64,000 bases of DNA, taken from positions 16,180,066 to 16,244,065 of the forward strand of contig OY776124.1 in NCBI GenBank assembly GCA_963675135.1. Direction: 5' to 3'. Each line of letters starts with the position of its first letter. The first letter of the stretch is position 1. The notes beneath the pieces are model-generated. The model did no database searches, was not told the DNA's origin, and saw only the letters and a list, made by a program, of their open reading frames with translations. Source of the stretch: Galeopsis tetrahit. Taxonomy: Eukaryota; Streptophyta; Magnoliopsida; Lamiales; Lamiaceae. The position numbers and the translations under genes were made by a program. Positions 42,558 to 54,288 of the stretch are shown piece by piece.

Positions 42558-45500
42558 TCAATGTCTGTAAAAGACTGTGTACAAATCTTTATGCAAGAAA
42601 TGAAGTAAGAAATCTGGAGGGTATCCCCTCCAAATGCAGTTGACCTTCGTCTTGGACACTGCGTCAGCCGCCTGGTTGGCCTCTCTAAAAGTGTGAGAGT
42701 ACCGAATGTGCATGTCTGTGGTGAGAGGGTGAACCTGACTCCAGAGACCCTGCAGACGCCAAGGAACAGAAGGAGTAGAGCTCATCAAAGTGTTAACTGC
42801 CAGACTGGAGTCCGACTCGATCCATAAGAACCGCCACCCTTGGGAGTGTGCATACTGAATAGCAATGAGTGCCGCTGCTAACTCCGCCTCAAAAGGAGTA
42901 CCCCAACCAACGTCTTGGGCAATAGCCGCAACAAAGAACCCCCTGAAGTTCCTAAACACCGCCCCTGCATGCAAACTACCTGGAGAGGATGCTGCACTGC
43001 CGTCTGTGTTGATCTTGTACCAATCCGGATCCGGTGGGATCCATCTGACAGATGAACCCTGACGGGTCGGCTTGTGCCTGCCCAATACACCAAGAGACCT
43101 GGCAATCAAGAGGTCCCGAACTGAACCGTCAGAGTAACCACGAGAGATGCTATTGGCTTCCCTAATACCAGCAACGATTTGCGCCATGCATCGTCTGACT
43201 GAAGGAGAGACCCCATCAAAGACCACCTTGTTCCGCAGAGCCCAAATAGCCCAAACTGTAGTGACAAATGCCGCTCTCCATAACTCTAAAGACTGCGGAC
43301 CCAAGCGAACTCTAGTAGCCTGGAGAAAGATATCAAGAAAGCTGATTCCCGTGTGGATCGTAACTCCAAAAAGCTGAGTCAGATGCTGAAGAATCTCCAG
43401 AGTAAATGGACAGTGAGCTAACAAGTGGTCTAAAGACTCAGAGTCTCTACGACAGAGCATACACATCGAAGGACCGTGAATTCCAAATGAGATCAGTCAA
43501 TCAGAAGTAGGGAGCTTGCCCCATATCGCCCTCCAAATAACCGTAGAGCGACACATCGGAATGAAGGAACTCCAAATCCACGACGACCAGCCAAGACGAT
43601 GGAGAGGAGATCTGAGCATGTCATAGGCTACTGAAGAGGTTAGCTCCCCTGAGGTAGTACCTTCCCAAATACGTTTGTCAGGGCCATGAAGAACCCGAAT
43701 CTGAAGGATATCTCTGACGATATCTGTGAAGTCCGTGACGAAGCACTCCTCAAAGTGCCAACAATCGTCATAGAAGAAGTCCCCAACCGTGCTCTTCAGG
43801 GTAGCCGCAAACCAATCCGGGAGGCCAATCTTATCAGAGATAGTGTATCCCAACCAGTTATCATGCCAAAAGCTGACTATCGAACCCCTACCAATCAACC
43901 ACCTTAACCCATCAGAAAGCCTCGAGACGTGAGGACGAATACCTGGCCCAATAGATGAGATTCTCCCATGGGGACGCAATCTGCCATCCGAGGAAAAGTG
44001 TCTCCTGTGAAGCAGAGCTGTATCTGGAGTTCTGTGCTGAAGAATGTCCCAACTCAACTTACAGAGAAAGGAGGCATTCGCCAATCTAATGGAACGAACC
44101 CCCATCCCTCCTTCTTCGAAGGGCGCACAAACCCTCTTCCACGAGACCGAACAGGAACCACTCTTACGATTGATGTCACCCTTCCAAAGAAAGTTGCGCA
44201 TAGCAGATTCCACCTGGCGAAGAAGCGAACTGGGCCACTTGTAAACCATCATAGAGTGGACCATAGAGCCTGTGATAACCGAGTTAATCAAGCATCGTCG
44301 CCCTGCCAAGGAAAGGGAACTACCCTTCCAACGACTAAACTTAGCAATAACCTCGTCTGCCACAGGCTGTAAATGAGCCTTCCTGGGGCAACCTCGAAAG
44401 ATCGGAACTCCTAGGTAGGTGAAAGGAAGGGAACCTTCTATGATGCCTGTGACCCTGTGCATCCGACGACGAAGTCTTTGGGGAACAGCACGCCCAAAGA
44501 AAGCCCTAGACTTCGGAGGACTATAGATCTGACCTGAAAGATGACCATACCCCTGTAAAACAGCATGTAGGTTCCTGATATTAGACTCGGTGGCCCTAAA
44601 AAATATCATGATGTCGTCCGCATAGAAGAGGTAACGAGGGACAAAACGGATGGGACGAAGACGGCCTCTATCGATCTCCCAATCAATCCATCTCCCGAGC
44701 GCCTCCTCCGCAATACAAAAAAGTAATGGTGATAGAGGATCTCCCTGACGAACACCCCTGGAGCAAGAAAAGTACCCCTTCGGCTCCCCATTGATGAGAA
44801 CTGAAATCCTAGCCGAATCCAGGACTCCTCTCACCATAGATATGAAAGTAGTACAGAAGCCCATCCTAGCCATAATAGCCTCCAGAAATCGCCAAGAGAT
44901 AGTGTCAAACGCTTTGATCATATCAATCTTCAAGGCCATATACCCGTGAACTCTCGGGTAGTCCAGGGTATTAATGGCGTCAGATGCAAGAGCTATGCAG
45001 TTGTGAATCCGCTTGCCCGGGACAAAACCAAACTGATATGCAGAGAGACAACTACTAACAAAAGAGCCCAATCTCGAAGACAAAACTCTGGTCATGATCT
45101 TAAAGATGAAGTTACCCATCTCAATCGGACGAAACTCCTCAACTTTACGGGCCCCTTCCGACTTGGGAACAAGCGTCATGAAACAGGAGTTCAGCCCAGG
45201 AGGTAAAAGTCTGAAAATGAAGTAGTGTCTGACAGCATCGACCACCTCCTGGCCCACAATGTCCCAACATCCCTGGTAAAAGCAGCCCCCAAAGCCATCT
45301 GGACCCGGAGCGCTCGAAGCATCCATATCAAAGACAGCCCTTCGAACCTCTTCCGCTGAAGGAGCACTCACAAGGAGACCATTATGGTCATCAGTCACAA
45401 CGGTATCCATAAAGTTGTCCAGAATACTAGCATCGAAAGGAGACGATTGATCATCCGCAAACAACTGAGAATAGTAAGTGACCACATGGGAACTGATGGT

Positions 45501-46638
45501 GTCCAAGTCCGAGGTAAGAATGTCGTCAATGAGCAAAGACGTGATACCGCCCCTGGCAATCCTAGTCTGCTGAGAAATGTGAAAGAATCTAGTGTTTCTA
45601 TCTCCGTCAGTCAACCACTGCAAACGGTTCCTCTGAGAGTAGTATTCCTGCCTGGCCGTCAACAACCCATCAAGATCAACCTGAGCCTGAGTCTCTTCTG
45701 CAAAGGTGGCCTCAGAATCACCCTCCAACTCAATACGATGCTGAATATCAGCCAGGCGATGAGTGGCAGACTCGATCTGAGTGAAAACATTCCTGAACAC
45801 AGTCTTGTTCCAAATCTTCAATGCAGACTTGAGCCTCTTCAGCTTCCACATAAAACAGACAATGGGGTTTTGGTGCATCAACGGTTGGGTCCATGAAGAC
45901 TCGACAACTGATCTGAAGGAATCATGCTGACACCACATATTGAGGAACCGAAATGGGCGACGAACCTGAATCCAGTCCTGATCTGACAGTAAGGAGCAGG
46001 GGATGATGATCTGACTTGTGTCTGGGAAGAGCAATAACCTCCACGCCTGCCCATAGATCCAAAAAAATCCTGATTAGCTAGCACTCTGTCCAATCTAGCA
46101 GCTTGAAAGCCCCTAGGACCCCGGCGAATAGACCACGTGAACTGAGACCCAGCGGTATCCAAATCAATCAAACCCGACTCAGCCATGAATTCCCTGAAGT
46201 CAAGAGAAGCTCTAGGAGTAGCCACAGAACCCGGGCTTCTCTCATGCGTCCCTGTCACCACATTAAAATCACCCAAGACCACATCAAGCGACGAGTGATA
46301 TAAGAATTACTAGCATGCGTAAAACCAAAAGACCAAGAACGAGTGGCATCCCTAGTCTCAATCAAAACAATCTGGTCTGAGCTATGACAAACTCTAGATG
46401 TAGGAACATGGGTAGGCTTACAGAGAATCCAAATATTGGGAGTCGATGCAACTCTATCGTTAACAGTAAACACAACTAAATTCAAAGACTGCAAATAATG
46501 AGAGGGAAGGCTAGAAATCATAACCTTAGGCTCGTAGATGGCGACCCAATCAGGGTTATGAGTGCGGCAAAGCTCATGAAGGGCATTCCTCGTCCGAATA
46601 TGCCCCACCCCGCAAATGTTCCAAGACAACACTATCAT
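42558..46638 (-). pseudogene. LINE ORF2: endonuclease, reverse transcriptase, zinc finger and RNase H
   Basis: The N-terminal endonuclease has LSWNICGVG, YEPKVM, GDFNVV and RLDRVLAN but is split by two frameshifts (46638-46255, 46282-45878, then a frame beginning near 46034). The RT has SAPGPDGFGG, RGVRQGDPLSP and the catalytic YADDIMIFF, then SLAGRRCLINSVI. A zf-RVT region (TVIWRAIWGKLP) ends in a TGA at 43497-43499. The frame goes on with CMLCRRDSESLDHLLAHC and an RNase H with NTDGSAAS, EAELAAALIA, ESDSSLAV and REANQAADAVS. This protein would nick target DNA and copy LINE RNA. The lesions mean it is inactive. Confidence 0.88.
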
Positions 46639-48356
46639 GGATCACTCGTCGAGCCGTGCATCGGCGGCTGATAGCAAGAATCCTCCCCAGACCAGCGTCT
46701 GGTATGCCTCGAAACACTCGATTGCTCCGTCAAACTGGTGTCCTCTACCGTAAAAGGTTCCTTGGCAATATCCCTAAGGGAGTCATGAGCCGGGGCACTC
46801 CGTCCTCTGACAGGACGTCGAAGCGGCGATGCTATGGGTGTAGCATATCTACTGCGGGCGTGCTCTAGGATGGAAGAGACCAGAGGAGGTGGCGCCATCT
46901 GAAAGTTGTTCAGTCTAAAAGAACCAGAATCTGACTCGTCACCCTGATGCTGCTCGTAATCAGGGTTTTCATCTGAAAGGGCCTCAAAAGTGTTCCCCAC
47001 AGGAACTAGGGCTGAGTTGGGGTCCTCCACGTGAGCCCCATCGGTAGGCCTGGGGCCCCTCTTAGACTTGCTCCGTCCCCGACGGGCAGAAGCCCTCCGT
47101 TCACGTCGCTTGGCAGATTTCCTACAAACAGCGAGAGAATGGCCCACGATCTTACAAGAGGTGCAAAATTCAGGAAGAGTCTCAAAATGGTCCTGAGCGA
47201 AATATCTGTGACCATCCAGCTGAAATGGAATGTTGTCTGGGGGGGCGGTAAACATATCCACCTCGACTAGTAATCTGGCATAGTGGCCCATCGTGCCCTG
47301 TAAGGTACGCTCATCGATCTGCACCAGAGTACCTAACACAGATGCCAATGACTCCAAGATCAAAGGGTCCCTAAACACAATTGGGAGATCCGAAAGACGA
47401 ACCCATACCTGGGCCAGCGAAGACCTAAAAGTGTTCGGGTTAAAGTGAGGAGACCATGTCATAAGATGAATGACCCCTGGCCTTAACTGCCAAGATCGGG
47501 TCTCGAATATCCGATCCTTATCCTCTGAAGTGGGAAAGCTGATATTGAAAAAACCCTTGCCCAAAGAGACAACCTTGAGGTCTGTAATCTGCCATAAGGA
47601 CCGAAGTGTCTCGAGCAGGTGTGTATGCTCATAAGGTTTTACCCCTGACTGGATGATGACCCTACCAATAACCGTGTTCACAAATTGGGAAGCCCTCCTC
47701 TGAAATATGTCCTTATCAATATTGACTACTAGGACATCTCCATCTAAAACTGGCCTCATAGATTCCGGCAAACTGGCACTAGGCAGTGAGGGCCCCTGGT
47801 TTTTGCTGGCTGTGACCTTGGCATACGAGACACCCATGGGGGTGCGTACCTGCGAGGGAATGGAAGACGAAGCAGTACCAGAAGTAGGGGTGAAAGTAGG
47901 AAATTCACTTTGATAAGTGGACGTACCCTGTATGCCGGAGGGATGAGAGTGACCACCCCGTCCGGCTTTGGAGGCGCCAATCTGCCCAGGGGCAGAAGCA
48001 TGATCAAGCATAGGAGACTTTCCTCGAGATTTACCCCTAGGATCTCTCGTGCGTGAAGGAGCATGAACATCGTGCATGGCAGCCTGTGGTGAAATGGATG
48101 AAGGAGCAAATCCAATGGAAGGAGTGACAATTCCAGAATCAGAGACATCACCAGGCTGCCTCGATGCAGAAACAAGAGGTGTTGTATCCAGTGGAGGAAT
48201 TGTCGGCATGGAACAAAAGACATCAACGCTTGAAGCAAAGGCCTGCGAAGGAGATGCAACAAACGTAGCATCCTGAACAAAAACAGGAGAATCATGTGAA
48301 TAAGGAACAGGTAACGTACCTTGTGGGCCGGAAACGAGAGGAGGCTCAACGTTCAA
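46635..48356 (-). CDS. LINE ORF1: DUF4283 and zinc-knuckle RNA-binding protein
   Basis: This 573-residue frame is open throughout. Residues about 1-200 are Ser/Pro-rich and probably disordered. Residues about 210-370 match the DUF4283 domain found in ORF1 of plant L1 elements (VVNIDKDIFQRRASQFVNTV, VWVRLSDLPIVF). A CX2CX4HX4C knuckle (CTSCKIVGHSLAVC) follows, and then a basic Arg/Lys-rich region. The protein would bind LINE RNA in the nucleoprotein particle. Its stop codon overlaps the ORF2 start as ATGA (46638-46635), a layout suited to termination-reinitiation. Confidence 0.87.
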   Translation of the reverse strand: MNVEPPLVSGPQGTLPVPYSHDSPVFVQDATFVASPSQAFASSVDVFCSMPTIPPLDTTPLVSASRQPGDVSDSGIVTPSIGFAPSSISPQAAMHDVHAPSRTRDPRGKSRGKSPMLDHASAPGQIGASKAGRGGHSHPSGIQGTSTYQSEFPTFTPTSGTASSSIPSQVRTPMGVSYAKVTASKNQGPSLPSASLPESMRPVLDGDVLVVNIDKDIFQRRASQFVNTVIGRVIIQSGVKPYEHTHLLETLRSLWQITDLKVVSLGKGFFNISFPTSEDKDRIFETRSWQLRPGVIHLMTWSPHFNPNTFRSSLAQVWVRLSDLPIVFRDPLILESLASVLGTLVQIDERTLQGTMGHYARLLVEVDMFTAPPDNIPFQLDGHRYFAQDHFETLPEFCTSCKIVGHSLAVCRKSAKRRERRASARRGRSKSKRGPRPTDGAHVEDPNSALVPVGNTFEALSDENPDYEQHQGDESDSGSFRLNNFQMAPPPLVSSILEHARSRYATPIASPLRRPVRGRSAPAHDSLRDIAKEPFTVEDTSLTEQSSVSRHTRRWSGEDSCYQPPMHGSTSDP

Positions 48357-48989
48357 TGTGGGTGCATATGTGCAGCGCCTATAGTTAATTATTGGCTAAT
48401 CAATTCTCATAGCATAACATTGGTTGGTTATGGAACTCGATCAGTTTTTTTTTTTTGGTTAATCGGCTCATGTATATTGGTTAATCGGCTCATGTATATG
48501 CATAAACATAGTTTGACATAGGAGTAAGATGTTACACATTATGATGAAATTCGATTTCTGTACAAATTACTCCATCAATCCCAGTATTATTAATTTAAAC
48601 ATTTGTTAAAAACATATGTCTCATTTTTAATTGAATATTTTCTTATTTGAAAAAAACAATTTTTTACTCCTTTAAAAATCTCCTTTAAAAACAATTCGAT
48701 TGTGTATTTGCTTTTTACACACTGACAAAATATTCCATCTCCAATAAAGTAAAAATACCCTGTCTCTTAATACCAATACACAATCTCACTATCTTTTTCT
48801 TATCTTTCTACCTTTTCGTTTTTGTACATTTTTTCTACATATTTATTTCTACTTTTTTTTTTCTATCTACAACCCACTACACATATAATTTAATGTTCCT
48901 TAATTAATGTAATAAAAAAAAAAAAAACTAGAAGCTTTTGGTGAAACGGGGTGAGTTGATGTAAGAAAAAGAAGATTTGGGGAGCAAAA
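48357..48989. other. Intergenic region upstream of the F-box gene
   Basis: A 22-bp word containing ggttaatcggctcatgta is duplicated in tandem at about 48458-48500. The sequence from about 48570 is AT-rich and begins tactccatcaatcccagt, resembling one end of a decayed Stowaway element. No gene is seen. Confidence 0.45.
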
Positions 48990-48997
48990 TATAAATA
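48990..48997 (+). promoter_or_regulatory. Probable TATA box of the F-box gene
   Basis: TATAAATA lies about 120 bp before the donor of the 5' UTR intron. It is the best TATA match upstream of the gene. Confidence 0.5.
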
Positions 48998-49114
48998 ATA
49001 AAAAGATCATACCCCTATATCACTAAAGTGCAACACGTATACACACCTACTTCTTAAGCTAGCTGGTGTCACAACAATTTCTTAATTACAGACAACTCTC
49101 GGGCTTATCTGCAG

Positions 49115-49724
49115 GTACTTAATTCTCTCTTCCTTGTAATTGCAGTTTTGTTAATTCAAATTTATGATTTCAAATGTTTGTTGTGGATCGATTTAAGAAA
49201 TCCTTTTGTTTATGATTTTTTTCTTGATTTATTCACATTTTTCACTACTTTTTTTAAATTAGTTCATCGGCCAAAAATTAAACAACAATTGATAATTGCT
49301 GAATTTAGTTTCAAGGGACTAAACATCGTGAGATTTTAGCTTTTTTTTGAGAAATTCATTGAAGTTTACAAGTCAAATTGAATTCTGGCCGATTCCTTCT
49401 TATTTAATTACTCAATATTTACTGACATTTATAGCTAAAACTACTCATACTAAGTTTTTAATGAAATAGGAATATAAATTCATGGAAGTCAAATTGAATT
49501 CTGGCCGATACAATCAACTCATAATTATCAAATCTTTCTTATAATTTAATTATCGGATTAAATACTCAATAATTACTGAAATTAATAGCTACATCTTAAT
49601 TTATGATATAAATACTCATAGTAAGATTTGATCGATCCAAGGCAAGGCATGTGAAGTTATAGTAGGAATATGAATTGCTAATCTTAAAGCTCTATAAAAT
49701 TAGTTTTTATTTTTTTATTTTCAG
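49115..49724 (+). other. Predicted 5' UTR intron of the F-box gene
   Basis: The donor is ctgcag|gtacttaattc and the acceptor is ttattttcag|ggtttcagc. The interval is AT-rich. It is a prediction from splice signals only. Confidence 0.5.
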
Positions 49725-49773
49725 GGTTTCAGCTAGCGTGAAGACAACAAATATTTGGAGCAAGTTGTTGTTA

Positions 49774-51887
49774 ATGGCCCCTATAAGGAAAAGAGCCCGA
49801 CTTACAGCAGCTAGAGCTCAGGTTTGGATGTTTTGGCTCGTACTTATGTTCATGTGAATTTAATTTTCCTAAAAAAAAAAAGAGAGAATTATTTTTTATT
49901 TTGCTGCTGATAAGAATGGTTATGATCTGCATACTATATTAATGTTAAATTGTTATATGTACATATTCCACCATTAATTATATTTGTTCCTCGGAAATTT
50001 GCTGACAATTTTCTACTGGTTTTTGTTGCTGAATAACATGGACGTTGTAAAGAATGAGTCTGATCCGGAGGATTTTCTGAGTTCATTGCCAGAAGAAATT
50101 CTTGTTTCGATATTAGGCTATTTATCAGTCAAGGAAGCTGGTGTTACCAGCAGTTTATCGAAGCACTGGCAGTATTTATGGATGCATTCGTGTTGTCTAG
50201 ATTTTGAAGCTAGTGATGCACTGGATAGAATATCTGCTGACCAATCGATACGGAGCTCGGAAAGGTCAAAATACATTAATTGGGTCAATCTTGTTTTGAG
50301 GAAGCATAGAGGGGTAGCGTTGGAGGAATTTAAAATATCTTTTGATTTGGACAAGAGTTCAAAATCAGCAATTAATAACTGGATTACATATGCTTTTGGA
50401 AAGAGGGTTCAGTGTCTAGAGTTGGAGTTATTGCATAATGGGGAGTCTATTCGTCAACCAAACAATAACTTCACTCTTTCATATAAACTTTTGAAGAATT
50501 TCACTAATTCATTAAAAAGCTTTGAAATCCTTGTGTTAAAAAGTGTAAACTTGAATGATGAAGCATTAAATTGTTTCTTGACCTGCTGTCCAAATATATT
50601 ATTTATTGATATACATGGCTCGGGGGACTTGCGGAATGTGAAAGTCAATGGTTTCGCACTTTCACTCAAGTCCCTAAGGATCTCCTCTTGTTTTGGAATA
50701 CAAAGCGTTGAGATCTCAAATGTAAACCTCGTCTCATTTCGTTACGTGGGTTCTCAAATTAAGTTCATTGTTAGTAATGTTCCGAAACTTGATGAGGTCT
50801 CCATTGGTATGGGAAGTTCTGGTTTGGAAAACAACGTCCTTGGCCGGCTTTCTTGCTGTCTCTATCAATTGAAGCATCTTGCATTAAACATAGAGCGTCC
50901 AGGCGTAAGTACACGAGTCTTATCCTGCCTATATATATATTTCTTAATTAATTTATTTTCAGATCGTCTGAAAATTAATGAGCTAGCTTAAATATTGCTT
51001 CTTAATTGGTTTCTTATAATTTTGCAGGAAAACTACATGACGGATATTGCCGCCTTTCCTGTGTTGCCAAACCTGAAGCAACTCATTCTTAGAGTTGGAG
51101 CATGGGACGACGATTGTCTCCTTGAATTCACTTCCCTCGTAAAGGCATGTCCACATTTGGAAAAATTTGCGTTGCAGGTATGTTTTTTACCTAACTTGGT
51201 ATTACAGCTTTGTAGCTTAAGCAATGAATCAAATTAAGAGACTGGGTATACAAGTTTTAGACTATATTACATGTAAAGCTAATTAACATATTAAGCATAC
51301 GCGTTAATTTCCTCAAGGATCATTTATTCATTTTCGTTTTGGACTATTTACTTGTGTATTGTGCTGATCCTTTTAGAAATAATGCCTCGATCTGTTCCAT
51401 CCGTATGTCATGGGTATCAAACAGTTGGGCGCTCTTCGATCAGCTTTTTAATGTGGATCTTGTCACTTTAACAATTATACTCCAAAAGATTCCCCGTGCT
51501 TTACTCTTTCCTTTACATGTGATGCCGAATATTTTGGGACTTGGAACCGGATATTTGTTAAAATCTCTCTTTTTCCCGTCGTTGCTGCAGCTAGTATGGA
51601 TGACACCTAAGGCGAGGAGGAGAAAGTTGAGGGAAGCTGCCAGGAGCCCCCATGAATTCCTGAAAACAGTAGAGATTTCGGGGTATTATGGGCGTATAAG
51701 TGATGCTGAAATGGCCGTGTACTTCCTCCAGAATGCTGTGGCTCTCGAGAGAATCACCATTGATCCAAGCACCCTAATCCTGCAAAGGTCACCTGTGGAA
51801 ATCAAGAAACAGGAACATGCTCGGAAACATGCCAGGAAGCATCTTGAGTCCAAAATACATCCGGGAGTCCACTTAATTATCCTCTAG
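49774..51887 (+). CDS. F-box/LRR protein with FBD domain (four predicted coding exons)
   Basis: The exons are 49774-49821, 50053-50904, 51028-51177 and 51591-51887, all joined in phase 0, giving 448 residues. The first exon is short and basic (MAPIRKRARLTAARAQ). The F-box follows (SLPEEILVSILGYLSVKEAG, SLSKHWQYLW), then irregular leucine-rich repeats (residues about 100-300). The last exon has the FBD signature PHEFLKTVEISGYYGR and ALERITIDPS. Such proteins pick substrates for SCF-type ubiquitin ligases; the target is unknown. Intron donors include gtaagtac and gtatgttt, with acceptors ttttgcag and ttgctgcag. An alternative start is the ATG at 50038 (MDVVKNESDPEDF), which would skip the first coding exon. 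No stop or frameshift is seen, so this is the only apparently intact host gene here. FBD/F-box genes commonly evolve fast in clusters, but no neighbour is visible. Confidence 0.8.
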
Positions 51888-52470
51888 GTGGCCGTAACAG
51901 TTCCTGCATAGGCTCAATTTCTGGTAAAAAAAATAAAAATTCAGCAGAAAATAAAATTTCCGCCAGGATTGCAGGCGCGCGTGCAGTGCAGCACAAATGT
52001 GTGAATCAAATTGGGGCTTCCGGGAAAATGTCCAATTTTGGTTTCTAAAGATTTGTAAAATAACATTTACATTTTGGATCAGTTTGTTGAATGATTTCAT
52101 GTTTAGTCCCGTAATTTAGACTCGTTCCTTGTCTTTTTTTTTTGGCTGAAAATCAAATTTGTTTGTTGAGATAATTTCATGTTTAGTCCCGTAATATAGG
52201 CTCACTCCGTGTCCAATTTTGATATATTTTTTTTAAAAAATTTTTTAGTCTTTCTTCAGCGGAAAATCAAATTTCCGTCAAAATTGCAGGCGTGCGGTTC
52301 AAATGTGTGAATTAAAATGGGGCTTCATGGAAAATATCCAATTTTGGTTTCTACATATTTGAAAAAAAACACCCACATTTATATATGGTTGAGGGAATTA
52401 ATTAACTTAATAGCTTTTGAGCTCATAATGTTATCGCTTAATATATGAGCAGCGAACACATTTAAGTATA
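51888..52470. repeat. 3' flank with a direct repeat
   Basis: A segment of about 130 bp (gcaggcg…gtgtgaatcaaattggggcttc) at about 51945-52050 is repeated, diverged, at about 52262-52365. Words such as atgtttagtcccgtaat also occur twice. AATAAA-type signals near 51930-51955 could serve the F-box gene. Confidence 0.55.
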
Positions 52471-52855
52471 TGTCTACGTTAATTTTATGACCATTTCCCT
52501 GGCTAACTTACACATTACATTACAGGCGGTTAGCGATATATTCCGTCGCAAATGTGAAATATATGAAAAGGGCATGGGTGGTTTGAACCCGCGCCAGATG
52601 AGCACCTGAGCAGGCTTCGAACCCATGGTGTATATATATGTATGAACCGTACACTTTGTATTTAAGTATGTATTGGCCCCCAAATAATTATGTGGAACAT
52701 GAAACCTCGGGCGCCCAAAAAGAGGGGGCGCTCGCCTCTCAGACACGAGCTTCTTTTGTAAATTTGTATGATATAAATCGTATATGTATACATATACAAT
52801 TATCTTCCGTTGTTTTTTTCGATCTCATCCAATCAATACATTTTTCCGAATGGCT
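52471..52855. other. Intergenic stretch with possible CACTA debris
   Basis: gcggttagcgatatattccg and tRNA-B-box-like words on the minus strand (gggttcgaagcc, gggttcaaacc) near 52560-52630 are present. Nothing is complete enough to name. Confidence 0.35.
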
Positions 52856-53206
52856 ACAAACCCTAGAAATATCCACTTTGTTGTCTTCATCACCCCAAAT
52901 ATACCATGCAACCCTTCACACATCAATCAATTTTCTCAATTGGTACGTATACTCATATCCTTCATAAGACTTTTGATTTGCTAAAAAGTATTAGCCACCC
53001 TATTACATGGAGGACAGATTCATTCGATTATATGCTCTTTCAGAAAGTTTGTTCTCAGTTTTGATGGCCATGAATCGAGAATTGAATGAAAATTGAGAGT
53101 GAGCATCACAACATGTAAATCTTGATAACTGCTCTACTGCTCTAAGCATTTCATAAAATTGATATGCCTGATCATTTTCTACATTGTCTGAAATGAAATT
53201 AAACAA
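52856..53206 (-). pseudogene. Fragment of a CACTA transposase
   Basis: On the minus strand 53206-53003 reads AYQFYEMLRAVEQL and NSRFMAIKTENKLSERAY, closely like residues in the transposase at 57092-57949 (FRFYEMLKFLDQDL, NARLMAIKTENKLSNRAY). At 52866-52940 a further piece matches the part encoding CCINGCMLYWGDEDSN. The two pieces are closer together than in the other gene, so internal sequence has been lost. Confidence 0.72.
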
Positions 53207-53549
53207 CGTCGTTTCAATGTAATTTGCGATTAATATTTCATTGCAAATTCAAATTATACGTATGCTACAACAGTGAATCCGTCGCTAAACGCGTGACACA
53301 TCAATAGCCGCAAAATTTATTATAGCGTTGATAATTTGCCAAGATAATAGATAATAAACGTCGCAAATCCAAACCCTATTTAATGATAAATTTTTCTAAA
53401 GCAAAAATTAATTTTGCAACAAGTCAGACATGATGTATGAGTGCAGCTCAAATTAAGTCTAATTTGAAAAAAATGTTGAAATACATTATTCAAAAGCTTT
53501 GATGATGCTATGTTCTGAAAAATAGTTTTGTTGATCGTTATTACAATTG

Positions 53550-54202
53550 GACAAGCCATGGTGAAGAGCGTTGGAATGTTTATTTTACGGTGGTTCTAGA
53601 ATATTATAATTCAACTGCATATTTGGACTTTGAAACAACACATAGTGGTACCAGTTATGATCAATTCAGTCTTGACTCGCCAAAAAAAATTAAAACAATG
53701 TTGTTTTTAGCAGATCCTCCACCGACAAAACGAGGCACGTGACCGACATATGTAAAAACTATGTTGTTTTAAGTGTTTTTTAGTGATTTATTTTTTTGGA
53801 AAAAGCCAAACTCACTAATTATAAAAGGGGCAGCACCAGAAATGCTCCCTAAAACAGTACAAACCGAACAGCCTTTGGGAAAGTCAGAGCGAGAACAAAA
53901 TCGCTGAATCCCAATGAACTTGAAGAACTAGGAAAATGAAGAAAATTACAAAATACAGTGGCTAGGGAGACGAATCCAATCCGAATTGAAAACTAGACCA
54001 AAAATGCAGAAATCTATAAGTCCTAACCAATAATTTTTTTTTTTTTACTGATTTATGACTAAATTAATACACTTTGAATACATACGAGACAAATTTGAAA
54101 AGGTTAAAAACTCATAAATTTGCACGTGATATAGGATGTGGACTAATAATTAAATTATAAAATTTGGCCTTTTCGTGGTCCATTAACCTTTTCGTAACTC
54201 TT
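53550..54202. repeat. Dispersed repeats shared with the tandem unit and with 35270-35600
   Basis: 53555-53770 is a diverged copy of 1841-2045 (acaagccatggtgaagagcg … aaacgaggcacgtgaccgac). 53750-54200 is a copy of 35270-35600. In this place the two are continuous, suggesting that they belonged to one larger repeat. Confidence 0.7.
53792..54048 (-). mobile_element. Small retroposon insertion (LINE 3' end or SINE)
   Basis: 257 bp lie between two copies of tgatttat (53784-53791 and 54049-54056) and are absent from the matching repeat at about 35310. On the minus strand the insert ends in a short A run after ttggctttttcc, which fits a retroposon copied from a poly(A) end. I cannot assign a family. 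Confidence 0.68.
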
Positions 54203-54288
54203 ATGTGGGAAGATCGACAAATCTCTTTTGGTGGAAGAATTACACTGCTTAATGCGGTTCTCGTATTGTTGCCTATTTATTATTTATC
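54203..54288 (+). pseudogene. Fragment of a LINE reverse transcriptase
   Basis: The frame reads MWEDRQISFGGRITLLNAVL followed by LLPIYYLS, the conserved stretch after the RT fingers and palm of plant LINE ORF2 proteins (compare SLAGRRCLINSVI in the LINE at 42558-46638). It is cut off by the CACTA element at 54289. Confidence 0.72.

Larger units (their letters stand above)
42380..48356 (-). mobile_element. Plant L1-type LINE retrotransposon
   Basis: Two consecutive genes on the minus strand, ORF1 (48356-46635) and ORF2 (46638 to about 42558), are followed by a short 3' UTR that ends near 42380. The order is that of plant L1 elements with an added RNase H domain. The 5' end is placed at the ORF1 start because the upstream limit and target duplication could not be found. 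Confidence 0.88.
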
